Shown piece after piece: positions 1 through 11,904 of a DNA stretch of 64,000 bases (its first letter is position 1; each line of letters starts with the position of its first letter). Source of the DNA: Blasia pusilla (lineage: Eukaryota; Marchantiophyta; Marchantiopsida; Blasiales); NCBI GenBank assembly GCA_050084515.1, contig CM114272.1, positions 17,918,001-17,982,000 of the forward strand, read 5' to 3'. The notes beneath the pieces are model-generated. The model made no database searches. It was not told where the DNA came from and worked only from the letters and a program-made list of their open reading frames with translations. The position numbers and the translations under genes are program-made.

Positions 1-294
1 ATCGACATCATCGATATGTATTGGTGATGGTGGAGCACTTCTCCAAGTGGATTGAGTTGGTGGCATTACCGGACAAGGAAAGTGAGGAACGGCGTATGCT
101 TTTCTGGATAGAGTGCTTAGTCATTTTGGTGCACCGGCTAAAGTCTTGACCGATCATCGGTCTGAGTTTCAGGGTGAGTTCAGGTCTTGTGTGACAAGGC
201 GTTGATTGATCATCGACCACATCTCGAGATCATCCGAGGCGGATGGTTTGGCTGAGCGTGTGGTTCGGGGCGGTGAAGAGGGCATTGCGCAAGT

Positions 295-1005
295 ATGGCC
301 TCTGAAGAGGCATCTTGGAGACGGGATGTTCGGTTGCCATGGTTAGCCATAGGGTATAGGTTGATCGCCAAGCATCCTTGGCTTCCTTCTCACCTTATTT
401 TTGTTATATGGCGAGATCCGGACTTGCCAAAGCAAAGCAATTGTCGGGAGTCTAGTGAGGTGGTGAACCTTGATGACCCAGAGATGTGGATGAGGGTGTG
501 TTCTCAGCGGGCGGAGCTCTTTCGGAGAGTTATGCCAACAACCTTTGAGAATCTTGCCATTGCTCAACACAGGGATACGTTGCGGTATGCAACCATTCGA
601 GGTGGAGGTTATCGACCATCGATTCGTAGGTTCCATGTGGGGGACTATGTCTATTTGCAGCAGATTGCACCGACAACGTTGGATGTGACGGCATGCCGCA
701 CTATTTTACGAGTGTGCGAGGTGTTAGCTTCTGGAGTTCTCATGTTGGAGGGTCGTGATGGAGTTGTTTGGAAGGACCATGTGCGTAATTGTGCGCCATG
801 TCATCTTCCAAATGTGGATGGTACTGTTGACCCAAGCTTAGCCATGATACGTGCTAGCTTGAGGTGCATGTTGTGTGGATCTGCTGGTAACGCAGCCCGT
901 ATGTTGGTGTGTGATCGGTGTTCTAGGGGTTGGCACATGATGTGTTTGACTCCACGTATGGATGTTGTTCCTAGTGGAAGGTGGGTTTGTCCTCGATGTA
1001 CTTAG
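295..1005 (+). pseudogene. Integrase C-terminal domain with PHD finger (copy A)
   Basis: An open frame of about 236 codons covers the region after the DDE core of a Ty3/gypsy integrase. The middle holds the GPY/F-like module (YVYLQQ..., then LMLEGRDGVVWKDH) and the motif NCAPCHLPN that is conserved in all four copies. The last 45 residues (nt 865-999) form a C4HC3 PHD finger: CMLC, CDRC, His plus Cys in GWHMMC, and CPRC, ending one residue before the stop. PHD fingers usually read the histone H3 tail, so a role in choosing integration sites is an inference. The frame is a fragment of a polyprotein, not a gene with its own start; the ATG-like start is arbitrary. Confidence 0.8.
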
Positions 1006-1179
1006 GAGAGGTAGATGACTTGATCTTTGCATGATATGGATTACAGATGTGCGACTAACGATGGGGCAACCTAGCACCCGGCCTTCTGATTCGGGCACCC
1101 AAGAAGGTGTATAGCATGTAGTAGATGTATAGGGCTACCGGGAGTTAGAGGGACCTAACCGCTTGATTAGGGGGCGAGT

Positions 1180-1754
1180 TGTGGTACACTTGTGTTTTGG
1201 ATACTCGTCTATGTTATGTATGTATGTGAGTATGGTATGTCATGATGTATGTTGTATGACGATGTGGATTCGCACGACAATTTATCATGACCATACGGAT
1301 TATGTCGAGAGTATGGTGTGCTAGTAGAGGCCATTCCTTATGTAGGACCGTAGTGGCTTGGTAGAGATGCGGTTCCATACATAGGGTTGGGGGTTACTCA
1401 GTTGGGGGTGACTTTCCCAGTAGGGCCCGCTCTTAGGTTGGAGGATATAAGGTGGAGTGCCCTCAAAAAACGATCGATTCTTTGAGTTGAGCTATTGCGT
1501 TGGGAGTTAGCCTTGGTAGTGAGTAGAGCTCTTGGCTATGGTGTTTCCCGCAAGCTTCGACCTAGATTCTTCCATCGTGGAGTGGGTTTGGCTCGATTGT
1601 ATGTGATTGTATACGTGTTTTATGACAGTAGGTCTTTCACGGATTTCAGTTGTGGTACACTTATGTTTGTGGATACTCTCGTCTATGTTATGTATGTATG
1701 TGAGTATGGTATGTCAGCGATGTATGTTGTATGACGATGTGGATTCGCACGACA
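1180..1754 (+). repeat. B1-A2-B2 terminal repeat block of copy A
   Basis: Two direct copies of a roughly 100-bp sequence (B1 1180-1279, B2 1651-1754), both starting TGTGGTACACTT and ending CGCACGACA, flank a roughly 370-bp unique segment (A2). B1 begins directly after the purine tract. The same layout, with unrelated A sequence, is found at the 3' ends of copies B, C and D. Confidence 0.75.
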
Positions 1755-1873
1755 CTTCCCCTAATCCTATTTTTATGTTCGGAATAAAAATTCCTAATAC
1801 ATTCTTTTGAAAAATGAAAGTTCAACCAACAAAAAGGAAATGTGAATAATTAAGTAATGTTCCCCCCTAATAA

Positions 1874-2943
1874 TCTATATTATAATAGGAGATTCCCCTC
1901 TTGATTTTCGAACACTTATCCTTTTGACACGCTCTCAGTCAACACTATTCTAACAATATCCGTAGGATTACTTGCTGGTTGGTTAAGGTATCATGTCATC
2001 CTTGTTTAGGGTAATGATGGGTAGTTCAAATTACCCATCATTTCTAATCAAGGTTGCATAGAAAACAGACTTGTCCGTCCATGGGATGGACGATGGATAT
2101 ACCCAACGGTCCCTTGCCCAAGGGATTTTTGTGGTAACTCGGTTGCTTGAGTAGTCTAGGGACGTGGGAACGGGTGCGGGTAAGGATTGAATGGGTGTGT
2201 GAGCTATGAGCCCTTGTGAGACTCACATCAGCTCGCGGTAGGCTTGCACAAGGCCCGTAGGGTCCACACCTCGCCCGAACAAGGCTGCTCATGCAGACTC
2301 GGTGCGGAATATCTAGGGACAGACGTAAGTTTCTGGACATGGACTTCAACTATGTGCAACCTTGTTTCTAATATATGCATGACACAAAGCATTGAATAGT
2401 GTAAGATAGATGAGAAAGTCATTGAGCGGAATAACACAACAAAAAATATTTTAAGGTGTAGAAGAATTCACATGACACTCACAAGTTTTTAAACTCAATG
2501 TCATAAATCTTTAATATTAACCCAACATGAGGGTTACTAAAGAGAGGGGATTGGGGGGACATAATATAAAACATGAAGCGTTTCACCTTTTTAGTTAACC
2601 CAACATGAGGGTTACTAAAGAGAGGGGATGGGGGGGGGGGAGGGGACATAATATAAAAACATGAAGCGTTTCACCTTTTTAGTAGTTTGTACAAAATAGT
2701 ATGTGCAATCACCATGTTGGCTTTAGTGGAGTAGGGACATTTGTAACGCTTATGTTCGAGGTTATTAGTGGTAGAGTAGTGACATTTTTCCTCTCACAAT
2801 AGACACTGGCTTTTAGCCACACTAGTAGGGTACCCGTGCAATGCACGGAAAAAAAGATGTCTGAACAGATTTTGTTAGTGAGGGGATTAAAGATGTTGGC
2901 CACACTAGTAGGGTACCCGTGCAATGCACGGGTACCCTACTAG
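1874..2943 (+). mobile_element. Non-autonomous Helitron-like element
   Basis: The 5' end reads TCTATATTATAATAGGAGA after an A. The 3' end is a GC-rich hairpin (CCCGTGCAATGCACGGG) followed about 7 nt later by CTAG and a T. These are the expected Helitron termini (5' TC, hairpin, CTRR, inserted between A and T). No coding capacity is seen. The pairing of these two ends is inferred, because several 3' ends cluster here. Confidence 0.5.
2519..2684. repeat. Tandem duplication, unit about 78-88 bp
   Basis: Two adjacent near-identical units start AACCCAACATGAGGGTTAC and end with GCGTTTCACCTTTTTAG. The second contains an expanded G tract (2630-2645). Confidence 0.85.
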
Positions 2944-3233
2944 TGTACCCTACTAGGGTACCCTACTTTTTTTCCGTGCAATGCACGGAAAAAAAGATGT
3001 CTGAATAGATTTTGTTAGTGAGGGGATTAAAGATGTTGAACACAGATTCAAACTTTTTCTTCTTGCCCATAACATGTTAAATTTTTATTTTTTTGTCCAA
3101 TTACCACATGTCAATAGGACCTTAAAAATAGGTGTCAATAATAATTTTTTTAATTGTGTTTAAATTTTCAAAATTTAAATATAATTTCCACTTTTTTTAA
3201 TCTTAAAAGAGTAAGAAAATTTCCCCATTTAGA
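2822..3233 (-). mobile_element. Helitron-like element(s) with clustered 3' ends
   Basis: On the minus strand a 5' TCTAAATGGGG end after an A (at 3233) lies opposite a 3' end made of a CCGTGCATTGCACGG hairpin, GTACCCTA and CTAG at 2822, followed by T. A second, partly duplicated copy of the 3' end lies near 2976-3040, and a plus-strand 3' end fuses with it near 2902-2944. Nested insertion of related elements is the simplest reading. Confidence 0.5.
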
Positions 3234-3703
3234 TTTCGACGGCACCTCATCAAAAGTCTTGGATTCCCGGATCTATACAGTCCAAGCTCTGAGTTGGACG
3301 TTGCGGATTGCATCCATCGACTCGGGCTAATCAAGAATTGGACGTTGAAGATCGCATCCATCGACGCTGTTCATACGGTCCTCAAACGACGCGCAGTGAG
3401 AATTCTGGAAACGGATGTCACAGTGTTTCGGCAAACTCTGAGTTGGACGTTGTGGATCGCATCCATCGACTTTGACTAACCACGTGTTGTCCATTCCTTC
3501 CATCCATCCCGATTCGGTCCGTCCGCACATGACGTGCAGAGAGAAGGAAACGGATGGACTGTTCGACATAAGGTTCTGTAGTGAGAAGGAAACGGATAGA
3601 CAGGTCAGCAAACGGACGGGAATAGATGGACGTTGTGGCTTACGGAGAAGGAGACGGAGAGACCGATCTAGAAAACGGATGTAGAGTTCGACCACGAAAA
3701 GGG
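3234..3703. other. Non-coding, short interspersed repeats
   Basis: No gene is seen. A motif GAGTTGGACGTTG followed by GCATCCATCGAC recurs at about 3292, 3340 and 3441, and ACGGATG motifs recur to 3680. It is probably decayed transposon sequence. Confidence 0.5.
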
Positions 3704-3788
3704 TGGGGCGAGAGAGGCTCGAACTCTCGACCTCCGGATTTCTCTATAGCTATGAGACCGACGCGCTAACCAACTGCGCCACCGCCCC
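3704..3788 (-). tRNA. trnM-CAU: tRNA-Met (elongator), CAU anticodon, intron-containing
   Basis: The minus strand folds as a full tRNA. The acceptor strand GGGGCGG pairs with TCGCCCC, with discriminator A. The D arm is GGCGCAGTTGGTTAGCGC, the anticodon is CAT, and an intron of about 11 nt follows the base after the anticodon. The T arm is GAGAGTTCGAGCCTCTC. Plant nuclear elongator tRNA-Met genes characteristically carry such a short intron, which supports a nuclear, functional gene. Confidence 0.95.
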
Positions 3789-5453
3789 TTGCGTCTGTTT
3801 CTCTTATTATAAAGTAATAGTATCTATGTATCTGCTAATTCATTGCTCTTTGTAAAGAAGTTCGATGCCAGAGGAACTGGTCTCTTGGACTTTCCACATC
3901 AACTAGCTATGTACACTTTTCGATATGACTAGGAAAATTAGGACAGATTTTAAAGAACGCACTTTTGGGTGTCCAAAATTGCGCTTATGTGGGTTAGAAG
4001 CTCTACACGTTGAGCTCGGGTCAAAAAAGTTAAGGTTAAATTTAAATAAATGAATACGTTTCAATGTTTTTTAAAATTCACAATGGATGACGTTCAACCA
4101 AGACGCATGGTTGTAACCCCAAGGGTAATTCCTTAGGAAGCTTATTTTGTTATCTATATTATCTACACATTGACGTCTAAACCAATAGGATCATTTTAAA
4201 TTTATTTAATAGGTCATTTAATGGACTTGGGGATTAGTTCAATCAGTACTCTGCTTATACATAAGCCCATGCATCGCTTGAGCATCCACTAGTACCACAA
4301 ATTGTCATCATGCTCAAAGTTATGTGAAAAATTGCAATGCAACCTATCTAACAAGTGGATAGGTGATCTAACTCCTCATCTAAGCAAGAAAACAGGAAGG
4401 ATTGGTCTCTTGAGATTTGGAGATGGAGTTGTGGTGTACCCTCTTTGAGTTTGTCAACAATAGATAATGGAGTGAGATTTTGAGATGAAGGACCTACATT
4501 GACTTAACACCTTTCAACTTGTCCAAGAAAGAAGACGGGATTGAAGTTGATAAGTTTTCAAAATGAATGGGCTGTGGTGAACTACGACTCTCCATTCGTT
4601 GTGAAGGCCGGATGGGCTCGAACAACTTCATCCTTTGGAACCTTAAACCTTCCAGTTTTGCATACACCTTTGTAGTCTATCACCCTTCACAGTAGCCCAT
4701 GTGATGAGTCCAACAATAGCACCGGAGATGAAGAAGATGTGGTCATGTGCATGTGAAAAACCACAGCTCACTGTCAACAAATGCTCTGTTTCTATCATGA
4801 GTCTTAATTTGTTTCCATCGGTGGATTTGAAACCACAAACCGACTTGGACTTGGTCCTGTCGATGAATCACACTCAAGAAAGGCACATTCCAATCAAGAG
4901 ACATTTCCCACAGTTGTATGCCCAGGAGCCCATCTTTTAATCATGCAAAGTGTTGCAGAGCTGTACATCTTTCCATCCAAACTTCTATTGCCAAATTACT
5001 GTAGCTTACAAGTTTCACATAGTACATAATCCTCTGCTTCCTATGCAATTAATTATGCCCTCCCCTGGAGTGTTTTTGAAAGACTATCATGTGCAACACA
5101 TTGCCATGCTTTCTATCAGTCTTAATGGATGCAGGAGATTTTGGCTTCTGGCCAAGCAAAGCAACCTCAAATCTGTGATGCCGAGGCATCATCATTTTTC
5201 GAGGTTCAGTTGCCTGGATACAAATCTAAGATAGTTTATCACAGAGAAGATGGTGGTTGGAGAATGTACATTGGCTGGTAGCTGCTTCAGGGAAAGAATG
5301 AACGAGAAGTTATCTAGTGTGTGCAACAATAAATTGGGACTTTCCATTGGAACCTAGTTTATGTTTTTAGCCAAGTGAAGCAGCTCTGTCATGCCACACT
5401 ACCTGCTCTATGGTGATGTACATGACCACAAATTGGTTGGCCCAGAGTGAGAA
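3789..5453. other. Intergenic region downstream of cystinosin
   Basis: No supported coding region. Short frames near 4701-5234 (+) lack recognisable domains and probably reflect the 3' flank or UTR of the minus-strand cystinosin gene, which ends at 5454. Confidence 0.5.
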
Positions 5454-8400
5454 TTAAGATGATGTAGTTTCTGGGTCTGCCTCCTCAATTTCTTGGTACT
5501 CATCCAGCAGAGGCTCAGTCTTGCGATACAACACATAGTGTTGAACAACAAAGAGGATATCGAAGAATATTGACTCCTGCAGACCGAGAGCAACAAGATT
5601 TCAGTCTAGACAAATCATCACAAATCCTTCCTATCAACAAGCAGCGAAAGGACACCGTATCTGCTTGCTCATGAGGGCACAGCATGCTGTCCAAAAATCA
5701 CGTACTTTCCAAACTGCAGCAAGAAAGCATCACTCATCGAGATTTACTTCTGTGTCTAGAAGACACGTGGTACCCTTTTTCAGAGTGCAGTAAGAATTTG
5801 TTAACCCCTTGAGAGTGATTTCTGTACATCAATCAAATACCACTCATTTCTGATATGCGGCTAGGACGTGAGATGCTTTGAGAGTGAGGTCATGGAATTA
5901 GGAGTTGCAGGGTCTCCATGTTTTTTGGAACCTAGTGGTCAGAAAAGAAGACGTAGGAATGGAAGAGAAAGGTATTGGAAATCAAAGACTCAAGCCTTAC
6001 CAGAGACAAACCTAACTTGCCCACATTTCCAGTGAAGTTTTCCGTAGAATCTGCACAGATCACGCAACAATTGAGTCCCAAAGTTCTTGGGTCACTTAGA
6101 GAAAAGACTACACAAAGGTGACTTGGGTAGTCAAAACTTTGCCCAGACAAGATACCACTAATAAGATGACAGAACATACGTTGGTCAATAGATTGAACTG
6201 CCATCTGGAAAATGTTTGAAATGCCGCCTGATAAATCAAGAATGATGTTCCCAATACTCCAGCCAACAGTGCTCTTCTTTTGATAGTTGAACCAAGCCTG
6301 TGCAACAAGAGTTACAATGAACCATTCAGGTCAACATTTCATGGCTGGTCACATCTCTGAACCAGTCACCAGCAATGAAGCTAATGTCCATTTGTAGATC
6401 TACTCGTTACCTGGGAGATTCCTCCAAAAACTTCTCCCAGAGTACCAAACAAATTGTTTTCATTAGCTCATGAAATCTTCCTAAATGCCATGTGTTTCTT
6501 CAGAGAGTGAGAACTAATGTCACTCAAGTGGACAGTGTTTACCTGGGGAATGTACTTGATTGCTGTCATGATCAACTGTATGACGCTGAAGAGGACATAA
6601 AAAAGAGCATCAGGACAGCAAGGCTGATGCTGAGAATACAGATGATCTATGCACTTGGAGTCACAACCACAAGAATCCCTTAAAATTAGAGAATGATGCC
6701 TGATCCAAAATTAGAGAAGAAAGCATACAAAACCAGATGCCAAACACAACACCACCTGCGGACGACTAGTTCTATTTGGCTGTGAATCAAGTCCCTTCCT
6801 TCACTGCGAAGTTTGGACATTGATCCTTGAGCAAGTTAACCATCGTGTGTCAGAGTTCAGACTGACCGAAGTGATCTTTTAGGAGTGCACCTTATTTTCC
6901 ACAATGTATACCAAACACATTGCCATTTTGTTGCGTTCATCACTTTGGAAGTGTCTTCATTTAAAAGTCAGTTCCAAGAATGGTAGGACAAACTGGACAG
7001 AGGTGTGATGAAATATTAGAGCATGAAAGGCGTACTTGAAACCAGACACAACCCAGAGCCAGTCACCCTTGGGCCAACCCAAAATAACAAGAATCAAGCC
7101 GGAGCCCCATGCAACGGCTGCGACACCAATAGCTGGTTTTGAAAGTCTTTGGTTTCCTCTCTGCACTCCACAAGAAGAACCCAGCTCAGTCACCGATCCA
7201 ACCAGTAATAAGAGAGATTAAAATCAAGAGAAGACCTGCAATTGTCCCACTAAGCAAGCCTGACACAAATGCAGCCAAGACTGATTCACGTGAGTAAGAA
7301 TATGGAGGAGACAATCCACAAAAGGAACAACCATGGGACGCAGTTCACCGTCAAAATGTCAGTCACCCACTGCACCACTGTAAGTAAGCAATGCAGCGTA
7401 TCTGCAATTTTCCGCCCAGTTTAAATTTATCTGACTGCGAATATGCAGGAGACAACCCGAAAAAGAACGTACTTTTGAAAGCAGTACGACCTCAAAATGC
7501 CAGCAACCCATAGCAACACACAGACAATCTACACCATTGTAAGCACTGCAGTAGATTTGCACCTATAGACCCAACTATGTCAGTCTCTGCATGACAACTC
7601 GGAAAACTGTTGCACAACTAACTTAGATGTCTATGAAGATATGAGGATATATACATGCACTAAAAGACCGGGGGATCTTGAATAATCTGATTCACGCTCT
7701 CGGAGAACAATAGGGTCAGGACTTTGTGGTTGTGCACTTCTCCTGTGCTCTAGAACGTACCTCATAAATAAAGACTTGATAGACGGTCAAAGAAGTGATG
7801 AGCACGGCGTGTATCGAGAATGCAACATCGCTTGGTGCCACGGGAATCAGCTGTTGATGATCGACGACGACGACGTCAAGTTCATTCTCAACACGGGAAT
7901 TGTCTAGGACTACGAATGTCAATTCTTTGCAATGCAACACCACTCGCTAGAAAGTGTCTAATCGAACAACGTTAATGCGGTTGTTAATCATCGTCCCTGC
8001 GATCGTTCAGTCCATGGAGGAAACATAGGGTTGATATAGATACCTCTTGGTAGCCGTATTTCTCATGATACTGATTTTGAACGACAGGGCTGAAATACAG
8101 AGATACATTGTATATCAGGTAGCTCGAGTGCTTGGTGAAGTTCAGCAACAGGAAGTCGAAGGTGAGCCCAGTCACACTGCATTCATGAAACCAATTGGGT
8201 AATTTGAAGCATTCCCCGACACTCCAAACCGCAAACGAGCTTTTCCTACCGTGTCCATGATCCATCCATAACTAAATCATCCCCAGAACACCAGGAGCCT
8301 TCTCCAGTAGACCGCAAGCCTCAGCGAAGCAAAATGTTGTGGGGGATTGAAAACACAACTCCAAGAAACCTATTCCTACCATCTCCACGATCCATCCACA

Positions 8401-8677
8401 GACTAACTCATCCCCAAGACACAGCGAGCCTTCTCAGTTGATTGCAAGCCTAGACGAATCAAATTGTTACGGAGAGGCTTGAAAAGCCAACTCTGCACAA
8501 ACGTATCCAGGCAGCTCTTGCCCTATTCTCCACAAACAGAGAGCAGAGGTACCTCTTCCGCCGATAGTTGAGAAAAACTTGAGGATAGAAGCTGATGGAC
8601 CAGACGATGAAAGCGAACCAGCCCAGCGACAGATACGTGACATAGAGAGCAGAGGAATGCCAACTCGCCTCCTCCAT
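5454..8677 (-). CDS. Cystinosin (lysosomal/vacuolar cystine-proton symporter), 8 coding exons
   Basis: Coding exons (minus strand): 8677-8553, 8176-8044, 7850-7761, 7160-7036, 6585-6543, 6297-6180, 6050-6001 and 5576-5454. All junctions have GT/AG ends, and reading phase is preserved throughout, giving about 268 aa that end at TAA. Cystinosin is a seven-helix PQ-loop transporter that exports cystine with protons from acidic vacuoles. The two PQ motifs are visible (SISFYPQ in exon 1, KYIPQ in exon 5). Family blocks include NFTKHSSYLIYN in exon 2, DVAFSIHAVL in exon 3 and STVGWSIGNIILD in exon 6, and the last helix ends in QHYVLY. The start was set at the first in-frame ATG (8677), since upstream codons are open but have no ATG. 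The C-terminus is acidic and short. No stop or frameshift was found, so it looks functional. Confidence 0.93.
7287..7555. repeat. Diverged tandem duplication in cystinosin intron 3
   Basis: Segments at about 7287-7395 and 7430-7555 share AATATG(C/G)AGGAGACAA, a CAAAATG(T/C)CAG block and a common end ending in GTAAG..AATGCAG or GTAAGCACTGCAG. It is intronic and non-coding. Confidence 0.55.
8239..8468. repeat. Diverged tandem duplication in cystinosin intron 1
   Basis: Two roughly 100-bp copies (about 8239-8340 and 8370-8468) share TTCCTACC, ATGATCCATCCA/ACGATCCATCCA, CATCCCCA and GAGCCTTCTC blocks. They lie between exon 1 and exon 2. Confidence 0.6.
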
Positions 8678-9240
8678 CTCCTCCGAACTCGACCCTCTCC
8701 TTCTCTGACGCACACTTGTGCCCTCGAATGTCGCACACTAGTGCGCTTCAGAAATCCTACGCTATTCCAGCATTTGCGTCCCTGCACTTCTGGGGAGGCC
8801 TAAACCCTCTCATATGCCTAACCGTCCTGTCCAGTCTCAGCAATGAAAACGCTTCCCTCTGTTCCTCAAATCTGGGACTGATGATTCGGTTCATCTGGTC
8901 ATGTGTGCAGGAACGAATCTGGCGAATACCGCGATGGCAACGGGTTCGTTAGATTCCCCTTCGAGTTCCTTGCCCTACTTTTACAGGATCCTTTTTCCCT
9001 TGTTAATAACAAGTACGGGGCCTATGCAGCTAGTTTGAGAATGGTAAAAAAATCTGAGAAAAAATGGAGGATGTAGGGTTTAGTGATAACAGTGAACCGG
9101 AATGCGGGAATGTGGAGAATTCAACACATAGGTGCGTAGGAAACGTGGATAGTCTAAATGGCCAAGAAAAAAATGGACTAGCACTTGCAGAGGCCGTAAA
9201 TAATTTGTGGACTTGAGTTTGAATTGGGCAAAAGGATAAA
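8678..9240. other. Presumed 5' flank of cystinosin
   Basis: No other gene is seen. The first part presumably holds the 5' UTR and promoter of the minus-strand cystinosin gene. No core promoter motif could be assigned with confidence. Confidence 0.45.
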
Positions 9241-9413
9241 TCTATATTATTATTGGAGAGTGTGCCTTCTTGTTTCGTAAACCCCTCTTTGCTTGACATG
9301 TGGCAACGGGGCAGCAAGAAAATGTTTCCCTCTCTACGGGCAACAGGAAAAAAAATTTGTGTGCAACATGATTAGTCCCTTCACTCGCGTGCATGGCACG
9401 GGCTGCCCACTGG
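9241..9413 (+). mobile_element. Short Helitron-like element
   Basis: The 5' end is TCTATATTATTATTGGAGAG after an A. The 3' hairpin CGTGC-ATG-GCACG is followed by GGCTGCCCA and CTGG before T. The interior (GCTTGACATGTGGCAAC) is shared with the minus-strand element at 47799-48009. Only 173 bp, so non-autonomous. Confidence 0.6.
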
Positions 9414-11904
9414 TATAATAGAAAGGACAAAAATCTAGACGAGACCGTTGCAAAAAATTTGAGTTGATATATTGTGAATGTAATAGAGGGAAACTTAGTG
9501 TATGAAAAAGTTGAATCAAAGAAGTGATAACGGTCATAAATAAGAAGAAGAATGGTCTATGTAGGTTAGGACTTGTGAAGATTTGGTAAAAAAGGAAAGA
9601 TAGTAAATAGACAAGTAAGAGAGGTTCTCGGTTAGATAATTTTCTGATATCTAAACCATTGAGTGGAGTATGATATCTATCCTCTATAGTCTCTCAACAT
9701 GGACTCAATGATGCTAAGTTGCAGAGTAAGTGGTGGACTATTCTCTATAAGAGGACCAATATGGTTTGCAGAATCAGAAACTTGATTCTTGGCTTCTAGC
9801 AACTGATCTTTTAGAGCTGCAATCTCATTAATGTGTTGTTGGTTATGCTGAAGTGAAGAAAATAGAGCAGCATTAAGGTCATTGATTTGTGTAGACAATT
9901 GAAGGAGCCAATGCTCTGATGCTCTAATTGAATCTCTATAATCATCATCTGATGATTGCATGATCTGTTGATCACCATGGACATCTTGGTTGTAGTGGAG
10001 CTCCACATTCACATTGTTGACTTCAACATTGTTGTTGCATTGGACAGTATGTGATGATGAAGCAACCTAATGTAGTGGTCCGCGACAAACTGGGCAGTGT
10101 ATACGTAGACGTGATCCTGGAAAATGGAAATAAAGAGATATATAAAGATCAAAATTTGGACCCTTTTGAAATATGAAAGTGAATCAAACCATGAGAAGAG
10201 AAGATAGAAAACAAACATGGAAGTGGAGCTAACATAAAAAAATGAACGAAAGAAAAGTGCTAGTAAACACATGAGAGCATTGAGAGAGCATACCATGTAG
10301 AGGACATAATGTGTTGAAGTAAAGAAGAGAAGAAGTGAGAGTAAGGAAGAATGCAAAGGGCATGTGCAGTAATAAAAAATGCATTCCAACAATCGGCTGT
10401 AAAACAAGAGAGTGCACTCAAAAAGGTATGTGTATATCGAATATATAGGAGTATATTTAATGATAAGGTACAAAATTTAGGTAGAAGCATAGATATAAGC
10501 AGCATGGAAAGTAGGACTGATAGTATCGTAAGTAAGAAAATGCAAAGTGTAACAAAATATTAGTAGAAAAATAATGTCTATGCTGAGAACGTCTGCAAGA
10601 AGCCAGATTGAGATCTTGAGTAGTGACATGCAAAGAAACAACCAATATTATGATTATATTGTGGCAAAAGAAAGTGGAAATCTTCAATGAGCAAGAATAA
10701 ATGGAATAGAGTAGCCTATACTCACCAGATGTTTGTGGTCTACTTCATGCACACTTGCATTTGTTAGACGATGTCACGAGCAAGTCTGGGTCATCAGTTA
10801 CATGTGCAAGGTTTGCCAAGGAGGTATTAGTTGTTGAGAGTGGACTACCTTGTGGTAAGATGGAAGTTATTGGTTGTGATGAAACACTAGCATGAGTAGA
10901 TGAAACAAGGATGACATCGTCCAACTCAGGAAACAACTGCATTTGTGAAGGGTTATTGAGGCCAATAGGTAGGGGAATAAACTCTGGTAGTTTTCCATCA
11001 TCACGAGCAATCTTCATGTGGTCAATCAACTAAGTTGCTTTTACAGAGGAAAAATCTAACAACATGGCAAGCGGTAGATGCATCTCATGCCAAAGTGTCA
11101 TGGGCTGATCTAAACAAATGCCACCCGTGATGAGGTTGAACAATCGAGTGACATTCATTTCTGAACTTTAGAGCTTCCTTCTGAATTCCTACGCATGGAG
11201 TGGGGAAAGTTAAAATAGTAAGAGAGCAAGAAAAGGAGAATAGATTAAGAGATTGAATGAGCAAACCAAATAGGTAAAGGTGACACCTAAAGCTGGGCCA
11301 TTCTTACGAATATGGAAAAATTTGGAGTCCCACACTTGGCCGTGTGAAATAAAACCTTGTTGTATCTTCTGACCAGTAACTCCATGTTCCTAGAAAGCTG
11401 GCATCACACCTAGATTGCCTAAATACTTCATATGATTCTCAGTAGGTGACGTATATTATGGCCTCACATCTTCTTGTTGGATGTTTCTGTCATTCAAGAT
11501 CATGCTGTCGAAATCGAGATAGTTCACAAGAACCTGAGAAGTGAATGTTAGTGAGCATGCTAAAGAAGGTAGTAGATGATAAGGGAATTTACTATGAAAA
11601 GAAACAAACCTTATGTTGATTTTGGTATGATTGTTGAACTATGTTGGAGTGACGATCTGCAGCAAAGTCTCGTGGAGCTGGAATAGTATCATGCTCATTG
11701 CCTTGTTGTCCAATCTGAGAAACTTGAAGATGAGCTTGGTTTGCAATCTTGCCACACGTCCACATGTAGAGATGCCCCAAGATACCATTTTTCTTAAAAT
11801 CACATACAAAGAAAGTTAATCCTGTAGGTAATGATCATGTTGCCCAAACACTTGGAAGTCTATAGGATGTAGTTCTCCGAAGATTGTTAGTTGGTTCCTA
11901 GCCT
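9414..11904. other. Low-coding AT-rich region downstream of the PIF1-like fragment
   Basis: No recognised gene. Two minus-strand frames are notable: 9677-10012 (about 111 codons, predicted helical or coiled-coil type with HNQQHINEIAALKDQLLEAK) and 10745-11029 (polar, Ser/Thr/Pro-rich). They lie on the same strand and downstream of the helicase fragment, so they may be further exons or captured pieces of the same transposon. Function unknown. Confidence 0.4.

Larger units (their letters stand above)
1..1754 (+). mobile_element. Copy A: 3' end of a Ty3/gypsy element with PHD-finger integrase
   Basis: This is the 3' third of a Ty3/gypsy retrotransposon that begins before the window. It carries the decayed integrase core (readable RYVLVMVEHFSKWIELV-like start, then a second catalytic Asp in a LTDHRSEF context and a Glu in GLAERV). 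An integrase C-terminal region with a PHD finger follows, then a purine tract (TTAGGGGGCGAG) and a B-A-B terminal repeat block ending in GCACGACA at 1754. The integrase core is split over frames, so the copy is dead. Its A repeat differs in sequence from that of copies B, C and D, so it represents a separate subfamily with the same architecture. Confidence 0.85.

Noticed and set aside
1-1754. A chromodomain at the integrase C-terminus
   Set aside because: The C-terminal residues are a Cys/His zinc pattern (C4HC3), not the aromatic cage pattern of chromodomains.
4701-5234. Small plus-strand genes downstream of cystinosin
   Set aside because: No domains, AT-rich codon pattern and position at the 3' flank of a minus-strand gene.
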